The notes below the pieces were generated by a model, which made no database searches, had not been told where the DNA came from, and saw only the letters and a list, made by a program, of their open reading frames with translations. Below are positions 1-8,263 of a stretch of DNA of 64,000 nt, one piece after another. This DNA is from Novibacillus thermophilus. GTDB taxonomy: Bacteria > Bacillota > Bacilli > Thermoactinomycetales > Novibacillaceae. Location of the stretch: NCBI RefSeq assembly GCF_002005165.1, contig NZ_CP019699.1, positions 1,860,001 to 1,924,000 on the forward strand. The letters run 5' to 3'. The position numbers were made by a program, and so were the translations under genes. Within the stretch, counting starts at the first letter, position 1, and each line of letters starts with the position of its first letter.

Positions 1-285
1 GTTGTCTCCATCTTCCACGAGCTCTGCTGCCCGCTTTCCGATTCGTTTTTTTTCTTCAAATTGTACGGACTCTCGTTCTTGAAAGGGCGGTTCTGAGTGA
101 ACTTCTTCCTCAATCATGACACCGCCGTGAGTGCGCTTCAGTCTCCCTTCCTTTTCCAAAGTCGAGAGATCGCGCCGAATCGTCGCTTCGTGAACGTGAA
201 AGTGCTTAGCCAATTCTGAGACGGTGGCGACGTCGTGTTGTTTCACAAATTGCAGTATTTTCCTTTGCCTTTCCAGTGGGAGCAT
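1..285 (-). CDS. DeoR-family transcriptional regulator, N-terminal part (cut by window edge)
   Basis: The reverse strand from 285 down to 1 is open for 95 codons and runs off the window. It starts at an ATG preceded by a GTGAGG ribosome site. Residues 1-60 form a DeoR-type winged helix: the start MLPLERQRKIL, a recognition helix with EATIRRDLSTLEKEG, then the turn RTHGGV. DeoR proteins carry a sugar-phosphate-binding domain after this helix; that part is missing here. It is transcribed away from the glycerophosphodiesterase gene at 625, so it could belong to a neighbouring carbon-source operon to the left. The effector cannot be told from this fragment. Confidence 0.9.
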   Translation of the reverse strand, partial: MLPLERQRKILQFVKQHDVATVSELAKHFHVHEATIRRDLSTLEKEGRLKRTHGGVMIEEEVHSEPPFQERESVQFEEKKRIGKRAAELVEDGDN

Positions 286-624
286 GTGGGTCAACCTCAC
301 TTGTACGTTGATTGGGACCAGTACGATGGCCCATGTTCTTAACGTTACGCGGCATGTGTATTTCATTTTAAATAATGATAAATAGGCAATCAAGGGCAAT
401 TTTGAGCGATCAAAAGGTTAAATCACGGATATTTTAAATTAAAACAAACACACATGAGCATTGGCGTGGAACACGCGAGATACACAACTTGACGAAACCG
501 AATTTGGCAGGAGTCTTTATAATATGTAAAGAGGGTGTTCTCGGTGAAGGACAGTCTTGCGCAGTGACGATACTGGGCCTTCCCTTGACACTCTCACATC
601 TTTCGCTACAAAGGAAGGGATACA
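286..624. other. Intergenic region between divergent deoR-type and glycerophosphodiesterase genes
   Basis: No gene is seen. The stretch is A+T rich from about 360 to 450 and must hold promoters for both divergent genes. A TATAAT at 518-523 is the best -10 match towards the right, but the nearest TTGACG (489-494) is 23 bases upstream, which is too far for a normal sigma-A promoter. Confidence 0.4.
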
Positions 625-1338
625 GTGAAAGTTAAAGCTCTCGCCCATCGAGGGTATTCTGCCAAATATCCGGAGAACACGTTGTCTTCGTTTCGGGCAG
701 CTTATGACCTTGGCTTTACCCATCTGGAGTTGGATGTCCACCTAAGCAAGGACGGGGTTCCGGTCCTGATGCACGACTTGAGGATCGACCGTACGACCAA
801 CGGGAAGGGGTTTGTGAAAGATTATACGTATGAAGAACTAAAGCAGTTCCGGGTCGGGGACAGAGAAACGATTCCTACGCTAGAAGAGGCTTTAAGATTT
901 GCCAAAGATAAAATGCGAGTGTGCATTGAGTTAAAACAGAAAGGGAATTGGTACCCTGGCTTGGAAGAAACAGTCCTCCAAGTGATAGAAGAAACTGGTA
1001 TGCTGAAGCAGGTTTATGTGAATTCGTTCGACCATTTTGCTGTACAAAAAATGCGCAGTCTCTCAAAAGACATTGAATTAGGCCTGATACAGTACGGCAT
1101 TACACCATCCGTTATCCCCTTTATGAAGGAAATCGATGCAACGTATTTGTCCTTCAGGGTAGAATTTCTAACAGATGAATATGTGAAGGCTTGCCGTGAC
1201 GCAGGGATCCAGGTTGTCGTTTGGCCTGTCGATACAGAATGGCAGTTTAAAAAAGTGAGTCGCTATCCATCGGTTCTGAGTACGACGAATCAATTAGAAC
1301 GCTTTAAAAGGCTTTGCGAAAAACTCGTTCAACAATAG
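625..1338 (+). CDS. Glycerophosphodiester phosphodiesterase
   Basis: The 237-residue protein should hydrolyse glycerophosphodiesters to sn-glycerol 3-phosphate and an alcohol. It shows the family's marks: the N-terminal HRGY with PENT (residues 8-19), the metal-binding ELDVHLSKDG and MHD pair (about 35-52), RTTNGKG, and IELK near residue 99. There is no signal peptide, so it is probably cytoplasmic, as in the UgpQ-like group. The GTG start at 625 follows AAGGAAGGG. It stands alone, divergent from a DeoR regulator. The exact substrate is inferred only from the family. Confidence 0.92.
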   Translation: MKVKALAHRGYSAKYPENTLSSFRAAYDLGFTHLELDVHLSKDGVPVLMHDLRIDRTTNGKGFVKDYTYEELKQFRVGDRETIPTLEEALRFAKDKMRVCIELKQKGNWYPGLEETVLQVIEETGMLKQVYVNSFDHFAVQKMRSLSKDIELGLIQYGITPSVIPFMKEIDATYLSFRVEFLTDEYVKACRDAGIQVVVWPVDTEWQFKKVSRYPSVLSTTNQLERFKRLCEKLVQQ

Positions 1339-1384
1339 AACGAGTGGGGGCAGATTGGCCCATTTAAGAACTGGGTCCGTTTTT

Positions 1385-1492
1385 ACGGTCCGTTCTACTG
1401 TAGATGGCACGGCCGTCGGCAAAGGGGTCGTCCTCGCAGCAGGCTCGGTGGTCTCGTCGGATGGGAGCAGGAACGCCAAACAGGAACGCTAG
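1385..1492 (+). pseudogene. Remnant of a hexapeptide-repeat acyltransferase
   Basis: Reading from 1385, about 20 codons give GTAVGKGVVLAAGSVVS, the end of a left-handed beta-helix (LbetaH) acyltransferase of the type IGxGxVVAAGSVV. The expected ending (VPAGxPxR-like) can be read in another frame at about 1465-1490 (AGTPNR). There is no start and no ribosome site. I read it as the frameshifted tail of a lost gene in the gap before the HAD phosphatase. The match is short, so this is tentative. Confidence 0.4.
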
Positions 1493-1604
1493 CGGATATC
1501 AGCGACGCCAGGCCAGAGGGCAGACGTCGGCAAAACAGGGCGGAAGGGAAACAGCCCTCACTGTCGTGGATCGCATGCCAACATTTACGGCGTAAAGTGA
1601 AACA

Positions 1605-2462
1605 TTAGCGAATAGCGGTGCGGCTTTTGTATTGGGAAGGAGAGGGAATCACATAGTGTTTTAAAAAGTGGGCGACGGCATGTTCCTCGTTGGATGGCAT
1701 CACGACGTCCGCCCTTTTTTTTGCTGACGGATGTGCGTTCCCGACGGCTGCGGACAATCCAGCTACTTCAAACATGGACAAGTCGTTCAAATGATCGCCG
1801 ATGACCGCTACATCTTGCAAGGGGATATTCCATTCCTCTGCCAGTTGGACGACAGCTTTCCCTTTTGATGTGTGGAGGGGCAACACCTCCAAATAAAAAT
1901 CGGCGGACTGGATGACGGTCAGCTCGTCGAATTCCGGTTGTTCTTGAAGATGGGGGACGACTGTCTTCTCGACGTTCGGTTTCACAATGACGAACTTAAT
2001 AATGGGATTTTCTTGTGGGATCTCCACAAGTCGGTTGACCTCGACGATGGTAAACCCTTCTTCGTCTAACCCTTCTGCGGTAAATTCGTTCATTCCCTTC
2101 GTGTAAATGGCCTTCGGTGTGAAGATGAGAATGTCCACATCGGGCAACATGCGTTCGATTCGAGCGACAAAATTTAACGTTTTGTTCCGCTCCAAGCACG
2201 TGACAGTGTGCAAGTGATCCTGCAGTGGATCGTAAAGGATGGCACCGTTGCACAAAATGACGGGCAACTCCAAACCGAGTTCCTCAATAAACTTTTTCGT
2301 TTCCAAATAACTCCGGCCGGTGGCGAGGGTGACCTGGCCCCCCAACTGCCGGTATAAGCGGATCATGTTTTTATTTTTTTCGGAAATTTTCCGGTCCTCA
2401 CCAATCAACGTTCCATCAATGTCTGACACAAACAATCGGTATTTTAAGTTCACGTTATCCAC
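1605..2462 (-). CDS. Cof-type HAD-superfamily (IIB) phosphatase
   Basis: This 285-residue hydrolase has the HAD motif I DIDGTL at residues 14-19 (nucleophile and acid/base aspartates), a motif II threonine in TLATGRS, and motif III/IV as GDHLNDLSMFEVAG near residues 222-235 with the usual AVGNAHP and KKRADVV ending. Members dephosphorylate sugar phosphates, FMN or similar small phosphoesters in the cytoplasm; which one is not visible. It is monocistronic and points towards the glycerophosphodiesterase gene. Confidence 0.9.
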   Translation of the reverse strand: MDNVNLKYRLFVSDIDGTLIGEDRKISEKNKNMIRLYRQLGGQVTLATGRSYLETKKFIEELGLELPVILCNGAILYDPLQDHLHTVTCLERNKTLNFVARIERMLPDVDILIFTPKAIYTKGMNEFTAEGLDEEGFTIVEVNRLVEIPQENPIIKFVIVKPNVEKTVVPHLQEQPEFDELTVIQSADFYLEVLPLHTSKGKAVVQLAEEWNIPLQDVAVIGDHLNDLSMFEVAGLSAAVGNAHPSAKKRADVVMPSNEEHAVAHFLKHYVIPSPSQYKSRTAIR

Positions 2463-2754
2463 TCCTTACTGCTATTGTAACGGTATTTTGTGAAGAACGC
2501 TTTAACGTTTTGTAAATCATCGTGTGCTGGTGTGAACCTACACTCTATTGTAGCCATTCGATTAGAAGACTCAAGAAAGTGTCAAAAAGTATAAAAGGGT
2601 TCCCTCGTACGAACGTCGAATTAGAGCATACGGGAACAGCCCCATCGGTTGCACTCGCGGGGGAAACTTGATATTGTAAGGAAACCGACAATCTACTTTG
2701 AAACGTATGAATGGCACAGTCGTCAGGTGCGTGTTTTCTGAAAGGAGCGTGTGC

Positions 2755-4458
2755 ATGAATCGCCTGCGGGAGATACTGCAACGCATTGACGGAAAAGGGT
2801 ACAAAGCGTACAAAGACATACAGGGCGAATACCGCTTTCCGAAGTTTTTGCTGTTTATCGACTATGTACAGGGAGATCCGTTCGCCAGTCCTACCAAAAT
2901 TCGCGTTCGCATGGAGCAGCGACAGGCGAAATACGATCCAGACTGGTATCACACCCCTCACCGTAAAGTGGCCTTAAAAGATTTTGTCGCTAGAAGGTTA
3001 GCTGAGGTGATCCGCCGGGAGAAACCGAACATCGGCGGCACGGGGAAAAGCGGTCTCATCGCCGTCGACGCTCCAGGACAGACGATTTTGGATCGTACGA
3101 CGGTTGTGGTGACACCGGAATACGTGGAGGCGAGAATATCCATTGGCCTTCCGGCCAGCGGACGGCGCATCTTGGGACAAAAGGCCGCCCGATTGCTTCT
3201 GGAGGTCATTCCGTCGATCGTCGCCAAATCTTTGCCAAAAACAGCTCTAGATATAGATCAGCTGGAAGAACACTTAAAGTTGTCTGACAATCAATTCGCT
3301 ATTCGCCAGTACATGGCACAGAAGGGGTGGATCGTCTTCGTTGCCAACGGTTCGGTGCTTCCCCGCGAGAGCGGGATCAGTGATCGGCCGCTCACCGGTG
3401 ACCGGGTCGTTCGCTTTCAATCTCCTCCGACACTGGAGCAGTCCGTCCCTGTTCCCCACGGAGATCCGGTAAAGGGGATGGCGTTGCCTCGAGGCGTCCA
3501 CTTAATCGTTGGCGGCGGCTACCACGGGAAAAGCACGTTGCTGAAAGCGATTGAGCGTTCCGTCTACGATCACATTAAAGGCGATGGGCGGGAGTATGTC
3601 TTTACCGAGCCCTCCGCTGTTAAAATCAGAGCGGAAGACGGTCGACGGGTGGAAAAAGTGAACATCTCGCCGTTTATTAACAACTTGCCCTTTGGTCAGA
3701 ATACGGAGCGCTTCTCAACGGAAGATGCCAGCGGGAGTACGTCACAAGCCGCGAACATTGTGGAGGCGTTGGAAGTCGGATGTCGCTGTTTACTGATCGA
3801 TGAAGATACGAGTGCGACGAATTTCATGATTCGCGACGGGAGGATGCAACGTCTCGTGGCGAAAGAGAGGGAACCGATCACGCCGTTTATCGACCGCGTG
3901 CGACAGCTGTCAGAAGAAAAGTCTGTCTCCACCGTCCTCGTGCTCGGTGGATCGGGAGACTATTTCGACGTATGTGATACAGTGATTATGATGAATGAGT
4001 ATTTGCCCTACGACGTCACGGACAAAGCGCGTCAAATTGTAAAACAAGTGGACAACACCCGCCAGGCAGAAAGCGGGGGATCGTTCGGCAGTGTGACACC
4101 GCGAAACGTCCTGCCCTCCAGTTTTCAGGCGCGTCGCGGCAACAAGGAAAAAGTGGACGCCAAAGGTCTCCACCGGATCGTCTACGGCCGAACCGATATC
4201 GACCTTTCAGCGTTAGAGCAGCTCGTCGATGTGAGCCAAACGCGTGCCATTGCTGAGATGATGCGCGTGTTGGCAAAGCTTGCAGACGGGAGTACGCCGT
4301 TAGTCGACTGTATCGACCGGCTGTACGAACAAATTGAGCGTGAAGGTCTCGATTCGGTGTCTCCGTTTTACGGGATGCATCCGGGAGATTTGGCTATGCC
4401 CCGCAAGTTTGAGTTGGCTGGAGCGGTAAACCGGCTCCGGACGCTGCGCGTTACTTGA
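2755..4458 (+). CDS. ABC-class P-loop ATPase (COG3044 / ABC_ATPase type)
   Basis: The 567-residue protein matches the poorly characterised 'predicted ATPase of the ABC class'. An N-terminal domain with KGYKAYKDIQGEY and FASPTKIRVR is followed by a P-loop GGGYHGKST near residue 262 and a Walker-B-like CLLIDEDTSATNFM near 350. I chose the ATG at 2755 because AAAGGAG lies seven bases before it; an upstream in-frame ATG at 2698 has no ribosome site. No membrane segments or partner permease are seen, so it is probably soluble and not a transporter part. Its role is unknown. Confidence 0.85.
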   Translation: MNRLREILQRIDGKGYKAYKDIQGEYRFPKFLLFIDYVQGDPFASPTKIRVRMEQRQAKYDPDWYHTPHRKVALKDFVARRLAEVIRREKPNIGGTGKSGLIAVDAPGQTILDRTTVVVTPEYVEARISIGLPASGRRILGQKAARLLLEVIPSIVAKSLPKTALDIDQLEEHLKLSDNQFAIRQYMAQKGWIVFVANGSVLPRESGISDRPLTGDRVVRFQSPPTLEQSVPVPHGDPVKGMALPRGVHLIVGGGYHGKSTLLKAIERSVYDHIKGDGREYVFTEPSAVKIRAEDGRRVEKVNISPFINNLPFGQNTERFSTEDASGSTSQAANIVEALEVGCRCLLIDEDTSATNFMIRDGRMQRLVAKEREPITPFIDRVRQLSEEKSVSTVLVLGGSGDYFDVCDTVIMMNEYLPYDVTDKARQIVKQVDNTRQAESGGSFGSVTPRNVLPSSFQARRGNKEKVDAKGLHRIVYGRTDIDLSALEQLVDVSQTRAIAEMMRVLAKLADGSTPLVDCIDRLYEQIEREGLDSVSPFYGMHPGDLAMPRKFELAGAVNRLRTLRVT

Positions 4459-4533
4459 GCATTCAGTCAAGGGCAGTTCCTCGAAAATCTCTTGGTTTTT
4501 TAGGGTAGACCTTGCGGCTCTCGGGAGGTTATC

Positions 4534-4967
4534 ATGAAAGAAGTGACGATTTACACAGATGGAGCCTGTTCCGGAAACCCGGGCCCCGGCGGTTGGGGGC
4601 CATCCTCCTTTACGGAAAACATGAAAAAGAGCTGTCTGGCGGAAGCAAAGAAACGACGAACAACCGCATGGAATTGACGGCTGCCATCGAGGCGTTAAAG
4701 AAATTAAAGGAACCCTGTGTCGTACACCTTTACAGTGACAGCGCCTACCTGGTGAACGGCATGAACGAGGAATGGTATCGCAACTGGCAGCGGAACGGCT
4801 GGCTGAACGGAAAGAAACAACCGGTAGAAAACAGAGATTTGTGGCAAGAGCTGCTGCGAGAAGTAAAGCGACACGACGTCAATTTCTACAAGGTAAAAGG
4901 ACACAGTGACAACGACCTGAACAACCGTTGCGACGAACTGGCCCGCAAAGCTATTCCAAGCACCTAA
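4534..4967 (+). pseudogene. rnhA: Ribonuclease HI, frameshifted
   Basis: RNase HI cuts the RNA strand of RNA-DNA hybrids. ATG 4534 follows GGGAGG and opens the typical start [21 protein letters not shown]. After the G5 run at 4595-4599 the frame is lost and ends early in a TGA. The rest of the enzyme continues in another frame from AILLYG (about 4599) to the stop at 4967, including [19 protein letters not shown] and KVKGHSDNDLNN. One missing G restores a normal enzyme of about 145 residues. The first catalytic aspartate lies in one frame, the other acidic residues in the next. This is a real null allele or a homopolymer error. Confidence 0.9.
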
Positions 4968-5021
4968 CACGTCAGAACGTCACGACTTAAACATATGTTG
5001 TTCAAGGGGGAGGTGGACGCA

Positions 5022-6173
5022 GTGAACGCATCGGCTCTAAAAGCAGAACTGTTCGCGTACGCCCGTGAAATCGGCATAGACAAAATCGGGGTGTGTTCCG
5101 CCGAGCCGTTCGACGAACTGCGCGTGCGCCTCACTGAACATCGAAAAAAGGGATATGACTCCGGGTTTGAGGAAAAAGACATCGAGAAGCGCGTCGACCC
5201 GTCGTTAACCGTTCCCGGTGCGCAAAGCATTATCGCCATTGCCGTCGCTTATCCGAGTAAGATGCCGTATAACCCGGCACAAGCCCCGGGCGCTTACCGC
5301 GGGGTGATGGCGAGAGTTTCATGGGGGCAAGACTATCATCACGTCCTCAAGGAACGTCTCCAAGCGTTAAAAGACTTTCTGTTGGAACGCATCCCCCATG
5401 CTAAAGCAGAAATTATGGTGGATACAGGTGTACTGTCCGACCGCGCTGTGGCAGAACGCGCCGGCCTTGGGTGGATCGGTAAAAATACGGCCCTCATTAC
5501 ACCAGAATTCGGATCGTGGGTCTACCTCGGAGAAATGGTGACGGACGTCTTTCTTCCGCGGGATGAGCCGATGTCAGACGGGTGCGGAGAGTGCACGCGC
5601 TGTCTCGATGCGTGTCCGACGGCAGCCCTCGTTCAGCCGCGTCAACTGAACGCACGGCGCTGCCTTGCGTATTTGACGCTGACGCGGGGATCACTCGAAG
5701 AAAAAGATCGTGAAAAAATCGGAGCACGACTGTACGGGTGTGACACGTGTCAAACGGTTTGCCCGTACAACCAACGTGTGAATGCCACACATCAAGAAGA
5801 ATTCAGGCCTGACCCGGAAACGAGCAAACCGTTACTAAAACCGCTGTTATGCATGACAAAAAGTGAATTCAGGGAGAAATACGGTGCGTCATCTGCGTCC
5901 TGGCGCGGCAAAAAACCGATCCAGCGCAATGCGATCATTGCCCTGGCACACTTTAAAGACACAACGGCTGTCCCTGAGCTGGCCAAACTTCTTTACGAGG
6001 ACCCGCGTCCCGTCATAAGAGAAACAGCGGCGTGGGCTTTGCATAAAATAGGCGGTGAAGAAGCGGAGCGTGTGTTAATAACAGCTGAATCTAAAGAGAC
6101 TGACCCGACAGTGAAAAGACAACTGCAACAGTATTTGGAAGGATCGAATAAAAACTGTACGGGTAGATCGTAA
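5022..6173 (+). CDS. queG: Epoxyqueuosine reductase QueG
   Basis: This is the last enzyme of queuosine synthesis, reducing epoxyqueuosine to queuosine in tRNA with cobalamin and two 4Fe-4S clusters. The protein (383 residues from GTG 5022) carries both cluster motifs, CGECTRCLDACPTAAL (about 190-205) and CDTCQTVCPYNQ (about 245-256), the catalytic-site region AGLGWIGKNT, and a C-terminal HEAT-like repeat (AWALHKIGG). The GTG at 5022 sits eight bases after AAGGGGGAGG and is preferred over an ATG at 4995. It precedes ogt by a short gap, so the two are probably co-transcribed. Confidence 0.95.
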   Translation: MNASALKAELFAYAREIGIDKIGVCSAEPFDELRVRLTEHRKKGYDSGFEEKDIEKRVDPSLTVPGAQSIIAIAVAYPSKMPYNPAQAPGAYRGVMARVSWGQDYHHVLKERLQALKDFLLERIPHAKAEIMVDTGVLSDRAVAERAGLGWIGKNTALITPEFGSWVYLGEMVTDVFLPRDEPMSDGCGECTRCLDACPTAALVQPRQLNARRCLAYLTLTRGSLEEKDREKIGARLYGCDTCQTVCPYNQRVNATHQEEFRPDPETSKPLLKPLLCMTKSEFREKYGASSASWRGKKPIQRNAIIALAHFKDTTAVPELAKLLYEDPRPVIRETAAWALHKIGGEEAERVLITAESKETDPTVKRQLQQYLEGSNKNCTGRS

Positions 6174-6223
6174 AAGGTGTCCGATAGTTCTGTGGCAAAG
6201 GGGAGTTTATGGGAGGGTTTGCT

Positions 6224-6763
6224 TTGGATGCACAACCTGACAAAGGGACTCATTTACGGTACGGGTCTACGGAGACTCCGCTAGGCCAAGTAACGGTCGC
6301 TGTGCTGGACGGCGAGGTGTGTTGGCTGTCCTATGCCGGTTGCAAGCCTGCTGAATGGGAGCTGGAGTTGTGGAGCAAATCATGCCTCGGAGCGTCGGTC
6401 CGTCTGACAGAAGGTGGAGAAGACGTGCAATCAGTTATAGACGAGTTGCACGAATACTTCTCCGGTGAGCGCCGTCAGTTTGATACGTCCGTCACTTTTC
6501 TGGGCGGGACGCCTTTTCAACGAAAAGTTTGGCAGGAGCTTTTAAACATTCCGTACGGAGAAGTGCGGACGTACAAGGACATTGCAAAAGCCATCGGCAT
6601 GCCGAAAGCAGTGCGAGCGGTCGGGAGAGCCAACAATAAAAATCCGATTTCCATCATCGTACCGTGCCACCGGGTCATCGGCTCAAACGGAGCATTAGTC
6701 GGTTACGGCGGCGGACTAGATAAAAAAGAGTATTTACTGAGGCTAGAAGGCTATCTAAAATAA
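6224..6763 (+). CDS. ogt: Methylated-DNA--protein-cysteine methyltransferase
   Basis: This suicide enzyme moves the methyl group of O6-methylguanine onto its own cysteine. The active-site motif IIVPCHRVIGSNGALVGYGGG lies near the C-terminus, and the helix-turn-helix region GEVRTYKDIAKAIGMPKAVRAVGRANNKNP comes just before. The start is ambiguous: TTG 6224 has GGGAGGG six bases before it, while ATG 6209 (five codons longer) has its GGAG only three bases away. The length (about 180 residues) fits the Ogt class without an Ada regulatory domain. Confidence 0.93.
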   Translation: MDAQPDKGTHLRYGSTETPLGQVTVAVLDGEVCWLSYAGCKPAEWELELWSKSCLGASVRLTEGGEDVQSVIDELHEYFSGERRQFDTSVTFLGGTPFQRKVWQELLNIPYGEVRTYKDIAKAIGMPKAVRAVGRANNKNPISIIVPCHRVIGSNGALVGYGGGLDKKEYLLRLEGYLK

Positions 6764-6830
6764 ACAGATCATCTTCGCCGCAGTCCCTTCATACAATGTG
6801 ACGATAAAAATGGGGGAAAGAGGGTTTGGC

Positions 6831-7343
6831 ATGAATCTTTCACGTCACACGTATGACCGTGAACGGGTGCGACAGTATGCGGAAAGATGGTGGAACGACT
6901 ACCACCCGAAGTTCAAGAAATTTGAGGTGGACTGCACGAACTTTGTCTCGCAGTGTTTGTTGGCTGGGGGGTTTCCGATGCAGGGCGGCGAGAGACGGGA
7001 CGAGGGATGGTGGTACCGGGGAAACGGCGGGGAGGATGACAATTGGAGTTACAGCTGGGCCGTGGCTCACAGCTTGCACTGGTATTTAGCCGGGGGCCGC
7101 ACTCCCATACCGGTCTGGGAAGTGCAACGTCCGCAAGAGTTGGCCATTGGCGATGTCGTTTGCTACGACTGGTCAGGCGGTGGCAAGTGGGAACATACGA
7201 CGATCGTGACCGGACACGGGGCAGATGGAATGCCACTCGTCAACGCCCATACCGTCAACAGCCGGCACCGCCTGTGGAGCTACCGGGACTCCCATGCTTG
7301 GACTCCCCAATCGCGCTACAAATTTTTCCACATTGACGACTGA
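6831..7343 (+). CDS. Amidase-domain protein (Amidase_6 type)
   Basis: The 170-residue protein matches the Amidase_6 / putative amidase domain of Bacillota. It has YDRERVRQYAERWW, the DCTNFVSQCLLAGG motif holding the likely catalytic cysteine, then GDVVCYDW, a histidine in EHTTIVTGHG, and AHTVNSRHR. This is a cysteine-histidine NlpC/P60-like fold often used on peptide or cell-wall amides. There is no signal peptide, so it may act inside the cell. ATG 6831 follows AAAGAGGG. It lies just after ogt in the same direction. Confidence 0.85.
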   Translation: MNLSRHTYDRERVRQYAERWWNDYHPKFKKFEVDCTNFVSQCLLAGGFPMQGGERRDEGWWYRGNGGEDDNWSYSWAVAHSLHWYLAGGRTPIPVWEVQRPQELAIGDVVCYDWSGGGKWEHTTIVTGHGADGMPLVNAHTVNSRHRLWSYRDSHAWTPQSRYKFFHIDD

Positions 7344-7450
7344 TTGGCGGTGCGAAACGGCCGCCATTTTTTGGACAAACTCAAACATAAACATGTTGAG
7401 AGCTTTTCACGATGTAGCGGAGTAATCATCAAGTTTGAGGTGACACACGC

Positions 7451-7915
7451 ATGCCCTTTCACATTGTACTCGTGGAACCGGAAATTCCGTACAATACGGG
7501 AAACATCGCCCGAACGTGTGCCGCCACCGGGGCGAAACTGCACCTGGTACGGCCACTCGGTTTTTCGACTGACGATCGCCATTTGAAGCGGGCGGGGTGT
7601 GATTACTGGCATGACGTCGATATCACGTATTATGACGCATTGTCTGAAGTGGACCAGGCGTTTCCAAACAGCCGTTTTTTTTATTTCACGACGAAAGCGG
7701 ACAAGGCCCACACCGATGTTTCGTTTCAGGCGGGCGATGTGTTCGTATTCGGCAAGGAATCGGCCGGGTTGCCGCCGGAATTGCTGCAGGAAAACCGCGA
7801 TTCGTGCCTGCGCGTCCCGATGACGTCGGACGTACGGTCGCTTAATCTGTCGAACTCCGTCGCTATCGTCGTCTACGAAGCGTTGCGTCAAATCGGTTAT
7901 CCGGGGATGCGTTGA
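7451..7915 (+). CDS. trmL: tRNA (cytidine/uridine(34)-2'-O)-methyltransferase TrmL
   Basis: This SPOUT-family enzyme methylates the wobble ribose of tRNA-Leu isoacceptors with S-adenosylmethionine. The 154 residues contain the start HIVLVEPEIPYNTGNIARTCAAT, the knot region VFGKESAGLP, and the closing RSLNLSNSVAIVVYEALRQ, all typical for TrmL/CspR. The ATG at 7451 follows GAGGTGA. The length equals that of known TrmL proteins. Confidence 0.95.
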   Translation: MPFHIVLVEPEIPYNTGNIARTCAATGAKLHLVRPLGFSTDDRHLKRAGCDYWHDVDITYYDALSEVDQAFPNSRFFYFTTKADKAHTDVSFQAGDVFVFGKESAGLPPELLQENRDSCLRVPMTSDVRSLNLSNSVAIVVYEALRQIGYPGMR

Positions 7916-7936
7916 CTCAAACCTTTGACATCGAAA

Positions 7937-7961
7937 GGTCTAGTCGCAGTCGGACTAGACC
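7937..7961. terminator. Hairpin between convergent trmL and a small membrane ORF
   Basis: GGTCTAGTC (7937-7945) pairs perfectly with GACTAGACC (7953-7961) around a seven-base loop. There is no long T run on either strand, so it would be a weak bidirectional terminator. Confidence 0.5.
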
Positions 7962-7977
7962 CCCTAGACCTGTCTTG

Positions 7978-8070
7978 TTAGAAGTTAAACGTGCGGTCTT
8001 CGTTGTAACCGGCGGTGAAAATAGCGCCGAGGAAAGCGATGAAAACGATGAGAATAATCGCCAGTTTCAT
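7978..8070 (-). CDS. Small hydrophobic membrane peptide, 30 residues
   Basis: The reverse strand has ATG at 8070 (or GTG at 8073) preceded by AAGGAG at a proper distance. It encodes a 30-residue peptide: one membrane helix (residues about 3-20, LAIILIVFIAFLGAIFTAG) and a short polar tail ending DRTFNF. It is too small for ordinary gene finders, but the ribosome site, single helix and nearby hairpin support a real gene. I do not recognise a family; such peptides are common in sporulating Bacillota. It is convergent with trmL. Confidence 0.55.
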   Translation of the reverse strand: MKLAIILIVFIAFLGAIFTAGYNEDRTFNF

Positions 8071-8263
8071 CACGCATTCGCTCCTTGCAAAATAGAGTGA
8101 TCATCTCTTAGTATAAACCAAAATGCCCGGTAGAGGAATGTTTGTCACAAGAGAGACACAATCATGCAACCTTTTGCCTTCCCCATTCGTCACATGGGGA
8201 GGAAGGCGTGTGTTAGGAGACAACGTACCGTTACAGGTACAGAGTGAGGTAGGAGAGTTCAAT

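Noticed and set aside
489-523. Sigma-A promoter TTGACG/TATAAT before the glycerophosphodiesterase gene
   Set aside because: The boxes are 23 bases apart, too far for a normal promoter.
8176-8207. Inverted repeat GCCTTCCCCAT / ATGGGGAGGAAGGC as a riboswitch or terminator
   Set aside because: It forms an 11-bp stem with one bulge in the leader of the 780-residue protein gene, but lacks a T run and matches no known leader RNA.
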